In this document: positions 9,510 through 18,286 of the stretch, one piece after another
Layout of the letters: the number at the start of each line of letters is the position of its first letter
Numbering within the stretch: the first letter of the stretch is position 1
NCBI RefSeq assembly: GCF_012927325.1
Contig: NZ_JABBGI010000006.1
Coordinates: 62,001-126,000 of the forward strand
DNA length: 64,000 bases
Direction: 5' to 3'
From: Chryseobacterium antibioticum
GTDB lineage: Bacteria > Bacteroidota > Bacteroidia > Flavobacteriales > Weeksellaceae
Notes under the pieces: generated by a model
Seen by the model: the letters and a program-made list of their open reading frames with translations, nothing else
Databases searched by the model: none
What the model was told of the DNA's origin: nothing
Program-made: the position numbers and the translations under genes

Positions 9510-10295
9510 TTATTTTTTTTGAGCCAAAATGCTGAATCCTGATGCAACGTTTTTACTCATTGGATAGAACTGAAATATCACATCCAAAAATTTTATAGGA
9601 AAGGTAAGAACCATAAAAAGTAAGTAAAGTACGGTGTGAAGAGGTTTGATTCCGAAAGAAAATACCAGTGCAAACCATTCCTGAACTACCCAAAGCATTC
9701 CCGATGTAGGACCGATAGGCTTCAGTTTTAAAATGTCAAATGCTCTGAATTGGTGCTTCATCCCTTCAAAAGTAAATCTCTGGAAGTCATAGGGTGATGC
9801 ATGAAAAGGTTGCATAAACGGAATGAAACTGTAAATTTTCCCTCCAGGTTTTAAAACCCTGTGAATTTCTGCAATTACCTTTTGAGGATTCGGGACGTGT
9901 TCCAAAACTGCAATATTGATGATGTAGTCTACCGAATTATCCTTAAACGGAATATTTTCAATATCACAGATGATATCCACATTTTGGTAAGGAAGAAGGT
10001 CTACATTCAGAAGATCATCTCCGAAATCTGAATTTCCGCTGCCGAGGTTCAGCGCGACTACATTTTTTCCTCTGATCTCGTTTCGGATTATGCGTTTTGC
10101 ATCAAAAAAAGGCTGAGGATAAACAGGGCTGATGATCTCAATGAGGGCACTGTATATTTTATTAAACTTCTTTATTTTATATTTTATTTTATCAAGAAAA
10201 TCTGTTACCACTTCTTCCTGAACCGGAATGAAGATATATTTCCCGTTTCTTACTTGGTATTCGTCTTTAAATTTTTCTTTGTCTATGTTTTTCAT
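9510..10295 (-). CDS. SAM-dependent class I methyltransferase (Methyltransf_11-like)
   Basis: 261 residues. The SAM-binding motif VALNLGSGNSDFG lies near residue 80, followed by DIICDIENIPFKDNSVDYI and VLEHVPNPQKVIAEIHRVL, the usual order of a class I methyltransferase, then a short hydrophobic C-terminal segment (about residues 205-240) that may touch the membrane. In polysaccharide loci such enzymes methylate sugar hydroxyls or cap the non-reducing end of an ABC-exported chain. With Wzm/Wzt in the same locus, a capping or modifying role is a fair inference. Substrate unknown. Confidence 0.8.
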   Translation of the reverse strand: MKNIDKEKFKDEYQVRNGKYIFIPVQEEVVTDFLDKIKYKIKKFNKIYSALIEIISPVYPQPFFDAKRIIRNEIRGKNVVALNLGSGNSDFGDDLLNVDLLPYQNVDIICDIENIPFKDNSVDYIINIAVLEHVPNPQKVIAEIHRVLKPGGKIYSFIPFMQPFHASPYDFQRFTFEGMKHQFRAFDILKLKPIGPTSGMLWVVQEWFALVFSFGIKPLHTVLYLLFMVLTFPIKFLDVIFQFYPMSKNVASGFSILAQKK

Positions 10296-10328
10296 CGTTG
10301 TGTTAATGCTTTCGCACTATGAAATTAT

Positions 10329-11453
10329 TTACTGTTCATTAATGATATTGATTATTTTTTCCTGCTCGGTTTCTGCCAGTTCAAAATAGAATGGCAACCT
10401 TAAAAGGCATTCTTCAAAATGATCAGAGTTGGGAAGTTCTCTGCTATTATGTTTTTGAGTATAGAACTCACTTTTGTGTAAAGAAAGGTAGTGAAATACT
10501 GCCAGAATATTATTTTCTTTCAGTTTTTTAATAAGCTCTGTTCTGGAACTCAAATCTTTGCAAACAATGTAAAACATGTGCGCATTATTGGTTGCGAATT
10601 CGGGAATGACCGGCAGTGAGAAGTTTTTGTTATCCTTTAGTCCTTCATAATAGCGGTTCCAAATTGCCCGTCTTTTTTCCTGTATATCATCTATATTTTC
10701 AAGTTGTGCCCAAAGAAAAGCGGAGATAATTTCACTCGGAAGGAAGGATGATCCCGTATCTACCCATCCATACTTATTAATTTCACCGCGGAAAAACATG
10801 GAGCGGTTGGTTCCTTTTTCCCAAATAATTTCTGCTCTGTTAATAAATCGTTCATCATTAATTGTCAACATTCCGCCCTCTCCTGAAATAATATTTTTGG
10901 TTTCATGAAACGAGAATGCTCCCAGATGACCGATACTGCCCAATGCTTTTTTTGTTCCGTCTCTGAAGGTATAATAACTGTCAATTGCCTGAGCAGCATC
11001 TTCAATGACGATAAGATTGTGCTTTTCAGCGATTTCAAGGATTTTTTCCATATCACAGGCAATTCCTGCGTAATGAACTACAACGATCGCTTTGGTTTTA
11101 TCCGTGATTAAATTTTCAATTTTATCAGTATCAATATTAGGATTGTCAGGATAGGAGTCTGCGAAAATAATGTTTGCGTTCTGTCTTACAAAAGCCAGCG
11201 CTGATGATACAAAAGTATAACTCGGAACGATAATTTCGTCTCCTGACTGGATGTCCGCCAGAATAGCACACATCTCCAGAGCATCTGTACAGGAAGTAGT
11301 GAGCAAAACCTTTTTGAAGCCGTACTTTTCTTCAAAGAATGTATGGCATTTTTGTGTAAATATACCGTTCCCTGAAATTTTTCCGGTGGCTACAGCTTCT
11401 TCTATATATTTTGTTTCTTTTCCGGTAAGATAAGGTTTGTTAAAGGGAATCAT
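10329..11453 (-). CDS. wecE: dTDP-4-amino-4,6-dideoxygalactose transaminase (WecE/RffA-like)
   Basis: A 374-residue PLP enzyme of the DegT/DnrJ/EryC1/StrS group. It starts IPFNKPYLTGKE, has GNGIFTQKC, DALEMCAILADIQSGDEIIV, VIEDAAQAID, and the PLP lysine in AFSFHETKNIISGEGG. The IPFNKP start and SFHETKN lysine motif are those of WecE/RffA, which converts dTDP-4-keto-6-deoxyglucose to dTDP-Fuc4N with glutamate. RmlA and RmlB in the same locus would supply the substrate. Its start overlaps the end of the WecD-like acetyltransferase by 14 bases, which strengthens the pathway call. Confidence 0.9.
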   Translation of the reverse strand: MIPFNKPYLTGKETKYIEEAVATGKISGNGIFTQKCHTFFEEKYGFKKVLLTTSCTDALEMCAILADIQSGDEIIVPSYTFVSSALAFVRQNANIIFADSYPDNPNIDTDKIENLITDKTKAIVVVHYAGIACDMEKILEIAEKHNLIVIEDAAQAIDSYYTFRDGTKKALGSIGHLGAFSFHETKNIISGEGGMLTINDERFINRAEIIWEKGTNRSMFFRGEINKYGWVDTGSSFLPSEIISAFLWAQLENIDDIQEKRRAIWNRYYEGLKDNKNFSLPVIPEFATNNAHMFYIVCKDLSSRTELIKKLKENNILAVFHYLSLHKSEFYTQKHNSRELPNSDHFEECLLRLPFYFELAETEQEKIINIINEQ

Positions 11454-12129
11454 TTTTCCAATAGTGTTTTATAATTAATTCATCTTTTATGGTATAGCCT
11501 TGCTTCTTATAAAAAGAACAGGCCTGGATATTTTCTTTTTGAGTAGGAATTTCCAGATGCGTTATTCCATTTTTAACGCAAAAGTCTTCCACTTTATTTA
11601 ATAATTTTTTACCGAATCCCTGCCCCTGAAAATTGGGATGTGCGGCAATTAATCCAATTTTCCCAAGACGATCATATTTTTGAAGGGTTACAAAGCCTAT
11701 TGCTTTTCCGTCTTCTTCAATATAAAAGGTTTTTAAAGCAAATTTTTTGTTGAGACTATTGATCACCCACATATTATAGAGCTCTCTGAATTTTTCTTCG
11801 CCAAATTTTTCATCAAGTAAAAATCTGCTTTTTTTCCCGCTTTCGTAAGCTAGGCTCTTGAAATAATCTGCTTCTTTTTCATAGGTATCGGTATCTTTTA
11901 TCACCCCGAAATCCGTATGATGGAGCGGGTTTAATGTTTTTATAAAATTAACCTTTGTCTCTGTAAAAGACAATTGATATCCTTTTAAACTGAAATCAAA
12001 CGCTGAAGGTTGTTTTACGACAACCAGGTCATAATCTTCAGAGTTAATATTCTCTTCTTTATCAATAGTGATATCTCCAATTTTTTTTCTGAAAAAATCG
12101 CTGTCCCACTGTAAAAAATTAATTTTCAT
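11440..12129 (-). CDS. wecD: GNAT acetyltransferase, WecD/RffC-like (dTDP-Fuc4N acetyltransferase)
   Basis: About 229 residues from the ATG at 12129 (MKINFLQWDSDFFRKKIG); an upstream in-frame start at 12141 would overlap the preceding gene more. The N-terminus LQWDSDFF resembles the opening of WecD, and the C-terminal half has the acetyl-CoA binding signature HPNFQGQGFGKKLLNKVEDF, then IPTQKENIQACSFYKKQGY. WecD acetylates dTDP-4-amino-4,6-dideoxygalactose to dTDP-Fuc4NAc, the product of the transaminase whose start codon this gene overlaps. The assignment rests on motif plus neighbour. Confidence 0.82.
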   Translation of the reverse strand: MKINFLQWDSDFFRKKIGDITIDKEENINSEDYDLVVVKQPSAFDFSLKGYQLSFTETKVNFIKTLNPLHHTDFGVIKDTDTYEKEADYFKSLAYESGKKSRFLLDEKFGEEKFRELYNMWVINSLNKKFALKTFYIEEDGKAIGFVTLQKYDRLGKIGLIAAHPNFQGQGFGKKLLNKVEDFCVKNGITHLEIPTQKENIQACSFYKKQGYTIKDELIIKHYWKNDSL

Positions 12130-13036
12130 AAGCTTCATCAATTATAAAGACAGGCCTGTTTTTTGTTTGGTTAAAAGTCTTTCCGAGGTAAATGCCTACG
12201 ATACCAATACAGCTGATGACCACGCCGGATAGAAACCAAATGGATAATATGAGTGAACTGAACCCAGGTTCAGTGATCTTTCCTTCAAAATAACGGATTA
12301 CAAAAAAAGCGGCAACTAAAACAGATAAAAAGGAAATGGCAGCACCAAAGCCTACAAAAATTTTCAAAGGCTTATCTGAAAAAGATATAATCACATTGAA
12401 AGCAAGTGAAATGAGCCTTGAAAGACTGTATGAAGATTTTCCGTCTTCTCTGGAACTATGTTCTACGGAAACATTTGTTGAGTTAAATCCCACCCAGTTG
12501 GCGAACAATGGAAAAAATTTGATATTGTCATTAATATTTAAGACAGACTGAATAACCTTTCTGTGGTATATTCCAAAATTAGCGACCTCATTATTGATTT
12601 CAATTCCGGCAAGATAATTAAAAACCTTGTAAAACATTTTAGAGCTCCATCTTTTAAAGAAAGAATCTATTCTGATTTCTCTCCTTGCTAGAACTGTATC
12701 ATAGCCTTCAAGAGCCTTATGATACAGTTTCTCGATTTCTTTGGGCTGATCCTGCAAATCGCAGTCCATTACGACTATCCATTCACCTTTGGCTTTGCTT
12801 AAGCCAGCCATGATAGCAGGGTGCTGACCAAAGTTTCGGCTTAATCTGTAAATTTTAAGATGTTTATTTTTTTCAGCGAGACTTTTCATGACTTCCCACG
12901 AATTGTCCGGACTTCTGTCATCAACAAGAATGATTTCATAGTCCACACCCATCTTTTCAGAGACTTTATTAATTTCGGAAACTAAAATGGGAAGTATTTT
13001 TTCTGCACGATAAACCGGACTAACGATACTAATCAT
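12119..13036 (-). CDS. GT2 polyprenyl-phosphate glycosyltransferase (DPM1/GtrB/ArnC type)
   Basis: 305 residues. The N-terminal GT-A domain begins ISIVSPVYRAEKILPILV and has EIILVDDRSPDNSWEVM, RNFGQHPAIMAGLSKAKG and VMDCDLQDQPKEI, the typical signature of dolichyl/undecaprenyl-phosphate sugar synthases. Two membrane helices follow at about 230-255 and 267-292. Such enzymes load a sugar onto undecaprenyl phosphate for later transfer outside the cytoplasm by a GT-C enzyme, and two GT-C-like membrane proteins lie downstream in the same operon. The exact sugar is not visible. Confidence 0.88.
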   Translation of the reverse strand: MISIVSPVYRAEKILPILVSEINKVSEKMGVDYEIILVDDRSPDNSWEVMKSLAEKNKHLKIYRLSRNFGQHPAIMAGLSKAKGEWIVVMDCDLQDQPKEIEKLYHKALEGYDTVLARREIRIDSFFKRWSSKMFYKVFNYLAGIEINNEVANFGIYHRKVIQSVLNINDNIKFFPLFANWVGFNSTNVSVEHSSREDGKSSYSLSRLISLAFNVIISFSDKPLKIFVGFGAAISFLSVLVAAFFVIRYFEGKITEPGFSSLILSIWFLSGVVISCIGIVGIYLGKTFNQTKNRPVFIIDEAYEN

Positions 13037-13122
13037 GAATTGTGGGGAATAATAAATTTTTTTTCAAATATATAAATAATCAATTTAGTTTCTTTGAATT
13101 ATAAAAATAATCCTTTTTTTAC

Positions 13123-14043
13123 TTATAGATTAAGGAAACAGTTTCTTTCTTTTAATATTTTTTCTTTAATTTTCAAGAGGTCAGGTGTGTTTTTGCTTAT
13201 ACTTTTATAACTTTTAAAATGTATTTTAGCCTTGTCAAGATTCCCTATTAAAGAATTTTTTACAATGCTTTGAAGCAATGCTTTTTTTTCCCGCTGCAAA
13301 GAATCATGATGATTAGGGTCTAAAATCTTTGTTTCTATACTCAAATCCTTGTATTTGGTGTAATCTATCTTATTCAGAGACTGTTTGCCGTCGTGTACCA
13401 CTTTGCTGGCGGGAGCAAGAATAATTTTCATTTTGTGGAAGTGAACCCGGTTTACGTATTCATTATCTTCACCATAATGAAAAAAGTAAGGATTGAAACC
13501 ACCTACTTTTTCTATTGTTTTTTTGGGAAGCAGCCAATGGGCGGCATTAACAAAATCAAGTTCATAATAAGGTTTCAGCGACTGAAAATAGAGATCAGAG
13601 ATCAGCCTTGTTTTCTCACAGTTGTAGGCAATGTATTTGTCTAAAAATATGTCAAGTTTCTTTTCTGTCCCGTCTATATGCACAGGACTCATAATCCCAA
13701 TTTCAGCTGTATTGGGATGAGAATGGTATACTTCCAGTAATTTTTCAAGACTTTCTTCATACAGCCAAGCATCCTGATTCATCAGATAAAAGAAATCGGC
13801 TCCTTCTTTGTAGGCTTTTTCTATGCCGAGGTTATTGGCTTTTCCGAAACCTAAATTTTCTTGAGACTGAATAAAATCTACCTCCGGAAAATGGGTTTTT
13901 ATATATTCTTGTGTACCATCCGTAGAGCAATTATCAATGACAATACAGTTAACAGGAACTGAGGATTGTCTTAAACTTGTAAAACATCTTTCAGCCCATT
14001 TCATGGCGTTATAAGTGACAATTATAAAATAAATTTTAGGCAT
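13123..14043 (-). CDS. Glycosyltransferase family 2 (rhamnosyltransferase-like)
   Basis: 306 residues. MPKIYFIIVTYNAMKWAER, VIDNCSTDGTQEYIKTHFP and QSQENLGFGKANNLGIEKA are the donor-binding segments of the WbbL/rhamnosyltransferase-like branch of GT2, followed by FYLMNQDAWL (DxD equivalent) and FFHYGEDNEYVNRVHF near residue 185. It is probably cytoplasmic, adding a sugar to the lipid-linked glycan. Its start is one base from the stop of the SDR gene at 14044. The sugar identity is a guess; no rmlC/rmlD for rhamnose is present in this window. Confidence 0.86.
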   Translation of the reverse strand: MPKIYFIIVTYNAMKWAERCFTSLRQSSVPVNCIVIDNCSTDGTQEYIKTHFPEVDFIQSQENLGFGKANNLGIEKAYKEGADFFYLMNQDAWLYEESLEKLLEVYHSHPNTAEIGIMSPVHIDGTEKKLDIFLDKYIAYNCEKTRLISDLYFQSLKPYYELDFVNAAHWLLPKKTIEKVGGFNPYFFHYGEDNEYVNRVHFHKMKIILAPASKVVHDGKQSLNKIDYTKYKDLSIETKILDPNHHDSLQREKKALLQSIVKNSLIGNLDKAKIHFKSYKSISKNTPDLLKIKEKILKERNCFLNL

Positions 14044-14712
14044 TTAAATATATTTATCAGTTAAAATCTTCAAATATTCCTCGGGTTTTACTCCTGCAAA
14101 AAACGTGTTGGTAGTATCGTCAAAATTTACCTTGTAAAAGTCTCCTTCTTCAGACTTTTCGTACTGAGCATCCTTTTGCAATTTGTTTTCAATTGCTTCT
14201 GTAATTTCCTTTAAATTGTAATAATAAGGATAAGCGAAATTAATTGTTTCATTTTTTATATTCATGCAGTTTGAGACTAGGAAACGTCCAATATCATCAA
14301 TGTCTAATAACAATCTTCTGGCTTTACTGTGAATGACAAACTTATGATTGTTCATAATCTGATTTTTCAGATAATTAAACAACGTATTTGGATTTCCTCC
14401 GTTACCGACAATATTACCGATTCTTAGGATGAGGTAGCTTTCAGAATTATTTTTTATATAATCTTCAATTTTTAATTTATGTAAAACATAATGGCTTTCC
14501 TGCTTTGACTGATCATTCACACTAAGCGTGGAAAAATAAATCAGTTTGGCACTTTTATTATTTTCTAAAGTGTTTTTTAGCAGAGAAAATTCTCTTTCGA
14601 ATTCTGAACTTCTGGTTTCAAGGGAATTAGAAACACCGGATGCGAAAAATAAATTATTTTCCGAATTGATGTCTTTTAAAGAATTTGCGATAAGTCCAGT
14701 TCCTATAATCAT
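14044..14712 (-). CDS. Short NAD(P)-dependent epimerase/dehydratase-like protein (SDR)
   Basis: Only 222 residues, shorter than the usual ~300 of the extended SDR family. It opens MIIGTGLIANSL, a minimal dinucleotide-binding turn, and then has YFSTLSV and HYVLHKLKIEDY, which supply the Ser/Thr and YxxxK residues of SDR catalysis, and LRIGNIVGNGG further on. The first beta-alpha-beta unit looks abbreviated, but the active-site residues are intact, so it is treated as functional rather than broken. It could reduce or epimerise a nucleotide sugar; no substrate is evident. Confidence 0.7.
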   Translation of the reverse strand: MIIGTGLIANSLKDINSENNLFFASGVSNSLETRSSEFEREFSLLKNTLENNKSAKLIYFSTLSVNDQSKQESHYVLHKLKIEDYIKNNSESYLILRIGNIVGNGGNPNTLFNYLKNQIMNNHKFVIHSKARRLLLDIDDIGRFLVSNCMNIKNETINFAYPYYYNLKEITEAIENKLQKDAQYEKSEEGDFYKVNFDDTTNTFFAGVKPEEYLKILTDKYI

Positions 14713-14730
14713 TTATTTTTGTTTTAAAAC

Positions 14731-15663
14731 TTATACAAAACTGCTGTTTTGTTTTTTAATGTCGTATTTCTGTTTAATGGTATGTCTGCTCCACTTTATG
14801 GCTAAATATAATTTAACCGGACTAAGAGAAAATTTGGATAAAACATTATAAAAAAAATACCCTGTACTTGCCTTAAAAAAATCAAATTTAGAGATTACAT
14901 TAGAGTAAGACATCAATGTAAAATAAAAATAAGTTTTTAGTTTGAAAGAGCTGTAATCCGGATTATATTTTTTTACAAAAGGAATAATTGCAAAGTCTTT
15001 TTTCATGACATCAGACGTTACATTTTTTGAAATACTACCACTGAATTGTCGGTAAGTACTCATCTGCTCAGGCAATATTTTGATTTTGCCATAGCACCCG
15101 GCCAATAAATAGAGACATCTGTCTGCAGAGATAATATCGGTAGGAAAATCTTCCTTTAAAATATCTTTTCTGAAAAAGAAAGTAGAAGTCTGACATATTT
15201 TTAAATCTGTCAAATCATCTTTTGATAATTCATCTCCCGGATGGTCTGAAAAACTGTGACTGGGAGCAGGAGTGTCTTCATACACAACTTTAGAATCGGT
15301 TCCCGTAGCTGAAAAATTGGGGTGTTTTTCTAAAAAATTAAATTGTTTCTGGAGTTTAGAAGAATCTATCCAAAGGTCATCACCGTCTAAGATCGCAATA
15401 TATTTTCCAGATGCTTTCGAAAAGGAGAATAGTGTGTTTTTTACATATCCTAAATTCGGAATATTTTTAAAATACTTAATTCTATTTCCTTGAGGATGGT
15501 GATTAATCATTTTATTGATCACTGCTTCTGTATTATCCGGAGAATTGTCGTTGCATATAATAATTTCGTAATCACCGCCGAATTCCTGCGCGAAAATGCT
15601 ATTGAGGCATTCCTCAATATATTTTTCGTGTTTATATGTAGTGATACAAATGCTTATGTCCAT
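14731..15663 (-). CDS. Glycosyltransferase family 2
   Basis: 310 residues. MDISICITTYKHEKYIEEC, EIIICNDNSPDNTEAVI and YIAILDGDDLWIDSSKL place it in GT2 with a clear DxDD motif near residue 95; ICQTSTFFFRKDIL follows in the acceptor half. The C-terminal third is rich in Phe/Tyr/Lys and may lie on the membrane. It ends 8 bases from the stop of the next GT2 gene at 15671 in the same direction, consistent with one operon. Linkage and sugar unknown. Confidence 0.87.
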   Translation of the reverse strand: MDISICITTYKHEKYIEECLNSIFAQEFGGDYEIIICNDNSPDNTEAVINKMINHHPQGNRIKYFKNIPNLGYVKNTLFSFSKASGKYIAILDGDDLWIDSSKLQKQFNFLEKHPNFSATGTDSKVVYEDTPAPSHSFSDHPGDELSKDDLTDLKICQTSTFFFRKDILKEDFPTDIISADRCLYLLAGCYGKIKILPEQMSTYRQFSGSISKNVTSDVMKKDFAIIPFVKKYNPDYSSFKLKTYFYFTLMSYSNVISKFDFFKASTGYFFYNVLSKFSLSPVKLYLAIKWSRHTIKQKYDIKKQNSSFV

Positions 15664-15670
15664 AACGTTA

Positions 15671-16606
15671 TCAGATTGTAAATATATCAGCTATTTTTAG
15701 ATCCAAATAGTTGTATCGAACACATTTTGCAATATAGATCTTTTTGTCTATAAACCCCATTGTGTTGAGATAGGCATTTCTATGAGTAATAAACTTTGAA
15801 TAAAGCTCTGTTTTATTATGATCTTCTTTTGGTGACATTTCTTTAGCTCTTTTTAAAGCATTTAAATACGGATGTACATAATCTTTAAAATATTGTTTGC
15901 TTTTTGGAAGTTGTTCAGTATCTTTTTTTTCGGCTGCAGACCTTAAACCATATACTTGGTTAGAATGCAGCCTGTATGAAGACAGTGATTTAGGAATAAA
16001 CCCAAGTGCGTTTTTCATGCTCAGTTTTTGAACAATGAAATAATCGTGGGCTACCGGGAAATCCTTAAGGTTATATTTTGCTAGGGCTTCTCTTTTTATT
16101 GCCAATGCACACCCCAGAATGAAACTTCCTTTATTTACTAATGCTGTAAAAAGCTCACCTTCTGAAATTTCTTTATTAACAGTTTCATGCGAAATATTTT
16201 TCCAGTTGAGGTATGATGGTTGAGTATTTTCTTCATCCATCAGTTTTAAATCATGAAATACTCCGTCAAATTGAACATTAGCTTCAAAAAAACGTATAGT
16301 TTCCTCTATTTTATCTTTTTCCCAAATATCATCTTGATCACTTATGACAATAATTTCATGAGTAGTTAAGATAATTGCTTTTTCGAAATTTTTAATGAAT
16401 CCTAAATTCGTTTCGTTTCTAAAGACTTTAAAAATATGTGGATAATTTTGTTGATAAGCTGAAAGAATCTCAATAGTTGAATCTGTTGACATATCATCAC
16501 AAACAACAATCTCATCCGGAGCCGTAGTCTGAGTAAGAATAGAATCCAGCTGTTGAGATAAGTATTTTTCACCATTATAGGTACATAAAGCAACCGATAC
16601 TTTCAT
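15671..16606 (-). CDS. Glycosyltransferase family 2 (rhamnosyltransferase-like)
   Basis: 311 residues. MKVSVALCTYNGEKYLSQQ, DEIVVCDDMSTDSTIEIL and EIIVISDQDDIWEKDKIEE are the hallmarks of the WfgS/RfbF-like rhamnosyltransferase subgroup of GT2, with QDD as the metal site near residue 93. The middle contains LGCALAIKREAL and VAHDYFIVQKLS, the catalytic-base region of this subgroup. Upstream is the two-domain GT at 16619 (12-base gap). A rhamnose donor is not assured. Confidence 0.86.
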   Translation of the reverse strand: MKVSVALCTYNGEKYLSQQLDSILTQTTAPDEIVVCDDMSTDSTIEILSAYQQNYPHIFKVFRNETNLGFIKNFEKAIILTTHEIIVISDQDDIWEKDKIEETIRFFEANVQFDGVFHDLKLMDEENTQPSYLNWKNISHETVNKEISEGELFTALVNKGSFILGCALAIKREALAKYNLKDFPVAHDYFIVQKLSMKNALGFIPKSLSSYRLHSNQVYGLRSAAEKKDTEQLPKSKQYFKDYVHPYLNALKRAKEMSPKEDHNKTELYSKFITHRNAYLNTMGFIDKKIYIAKCVRYNYLDLKIADIFTI

Positions 16607-16618
16607 TGTTTAATATAA

Positions 16619-18286
16619 TTAATAGATGTTTTTATAATTACCGTCCAATTTGCCTTTTTCATCCACTTTCCATGAATTTGAGTTGGAAGAAGTATTGATG
16701 TAAAACCTTTGCTCATCACTAAGATTATTTATATCCAGATACCATCCGCCATGTGTACATGTGAAATCAGCGGCCATCCGAATGGCATTCATGAATATTC
16801 TTTTACTCGTATCAGGGATATAATTAGGAGTATAAAGCGCAAAAGTAGTGTCAATATCAGCAAAAAACATGTCTTTTTCGACTTCTTTCTGCCAAAACTG
16901 GGATTCCCAGTTAAGAACATTTTTTTTCAATGGATAACTTTCAGGAATATCATCCAGCCGAAGAGCAAATCCTATTTTTGTAATTCTACCTGAATATTTA
17001 AATAGCTTATTAATAAGAATTCTCATAAATTTCTCAGGCAGTTGATCATTAGGGATGATATCCGCATCTGTAACAATATAATATCCCTTTGAATATTTTT
17101 TTTGTAAAACAGGGCTTTTAAAAAACACTAAATGTCCTGCATTTTCTTCCTGATACTCGATTGTGATTTTGTCTTTTATTTCTTTATAATATTCTAATAA
17201 AGGGGGATAGGTAGATTGATTATCTATCACTACAATGTTTTTAAAACCTCTTTTGAGATAAAAATCTATCTGCTGTTTTAAATAAAACAACTGGTTGTAG
17301 TTAATTATAATAATCGGAATTTTCTTAGGTTCAAAATATTGGGATCTAAGAACAGGATTGTTCATCAAGCTTTTGATAAAACTTACATATTTTCTGATTC
17401 CTTTTGTGTTTTCTTTTAAGTAGTTTTTTAATTTTAAAATGAAAATGAGCATTGGTATAATGCAAGCTTTCATATTAAAAGGTACATTTTTTAAAAAACG
17501 ATTAGCCTGATAACCATTTTTCTGGATAATATTATTGAATATTTTTCTATTCTTTTCAAATAAAAGTTCCTTATTCACTCTGTTTTGATAAGATGTAGAG
17601 TTCGGACTGTAATGGTTTTGATGAAGGATAATTTCAGAATCAACAAAGGTAATTTTCATTCCTTTTCTTTTTACCCTCCAAACGAAATCATTATCATCAA
17701 AAGCAATTCCCAATGAGAGCAATTCGCTAAAGCCACCTAAACTATCCAAATCTTTTTTGGTAATGGCAGTACAAAAGTGATACGCTTCCGGTCTGTGAGT
17801 AGAATGATTATACCATCCTGCGTCGCCATCTTTTGTTACAATGTGGTCATTCTCCTGAATGTTTTGTTTAATTCTTTCAGGAGCTTTAATGATTTCATTC
17901 AGGTTGTCTGTTACTTCTTTATCAAGAGAAAAGCAAGCAAAGCTGAGATAAATATTATCTTTAAGATTTTTATCTGTGTATTCTAGAATATTTCCCAAAT
18001 GAAAACATTCAGGATTTTGAAGGATTATTTGATCACCTTTTGCTGCATTAAAACCAATATTGAAAGGTATACATGAGTTTTGATACCATTTTTTATCAGG
18101 ATCAAGTCGGATTACTTTTAGAAAAGGATATTTCAGCGTTAAATCTTCTAACCGTTCTTCCTCTTTACTTCCGTCATCCACAGCGATTACTTCAAAATTT
18201 CCCTGGTAATTTTGAAGTTTAATACTTTCCAGTGTTCTTTTGAAAAGTTCTTTACGGTTATAATATGCTGTAACGATAGAAATCAT
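16619..18286 (-). CDS. Two-domain glycosyltransferase (GT2 plus second GT-A-like domain)
   Basis: 555 residues, about twice a normal GT2. The N-terminal domain (about 1-235) begins ISIVTAYYNRKELFKRTL and has FDDNDFVWRVKRKGMKITF. A basic helical linker (about 265-310) is followed by a second nucleotide-sugar-transferase-like domain from about residue 318 (IPIIIINYNQLFYLKQQID, NIVVIDNQSTYPPLLEYY, and YYIVTDADIIPNDQLPEKF with a DAD metal site). The protein is probably bifunctional, adding two residues in sequence, or one domain is catalytic and the other binds acceptor. It shares base 18286 with the start of the acyltransferase reading frame end, so the genes are coupled. Confidence 0.83.
   Translation of the reverse strand: MISIVTAYYNRKELFKRTLESIKLQNYQGNFEVIAVDDGSKEEERLEDLTLKYPFLKVIRLDPDKKWYQNSCIPFNIGFNAAKGDQIILQNPECFHLGNILEYTDKNLKDNIYLSFACFSLDKEVTDNLNEIIKAPERIKQNIQENDHIVTKDGDAGWYNHSTHRPEAYHFCTAITKKDLDSLGGFSELLSLGIAFDDNDFVWRVKRKGMKITFVDSEIILHQNHYSPNSTSYQNRVNKELLFEKNRKIFNNIIQKNGYQANRFLKNVPFNMKACIIPMLIFILKLKNYLKENTKGIRKYVSFIKSLMNNPVLRSQYFEPKKIPIIIINYNQLFYLKQQIDFYLKRGFKNIVVIDNQSTYPPLLEYYKEIKDKITIEYQEENAGHLVFFKSPVLQKKYSKGYYIVTDADIIPNDQLPEKFMRILINKLFKYSGRITKIGFALRLDDIPESYPLKKNVLNWESQFWQKEVEKDMFFADIDTTFALYTPNYIPDTSKRIFMNAIRMAADFTCTHGGWYLDINNLSDEQRFYINTSSNSNSWKVDEKGKLDGNYKNIY

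Noticed and set aside
10329..11453. Perosamine synthase (PerA/RfbE) instead of WecE
   Set aside because: The IPFNKP start, the SFHETKN lysine motif and the adjacent WecD-like GNAT all favour the dTDP-Fuc4N pathway; no GDP-mannose dehydratase gene is present.
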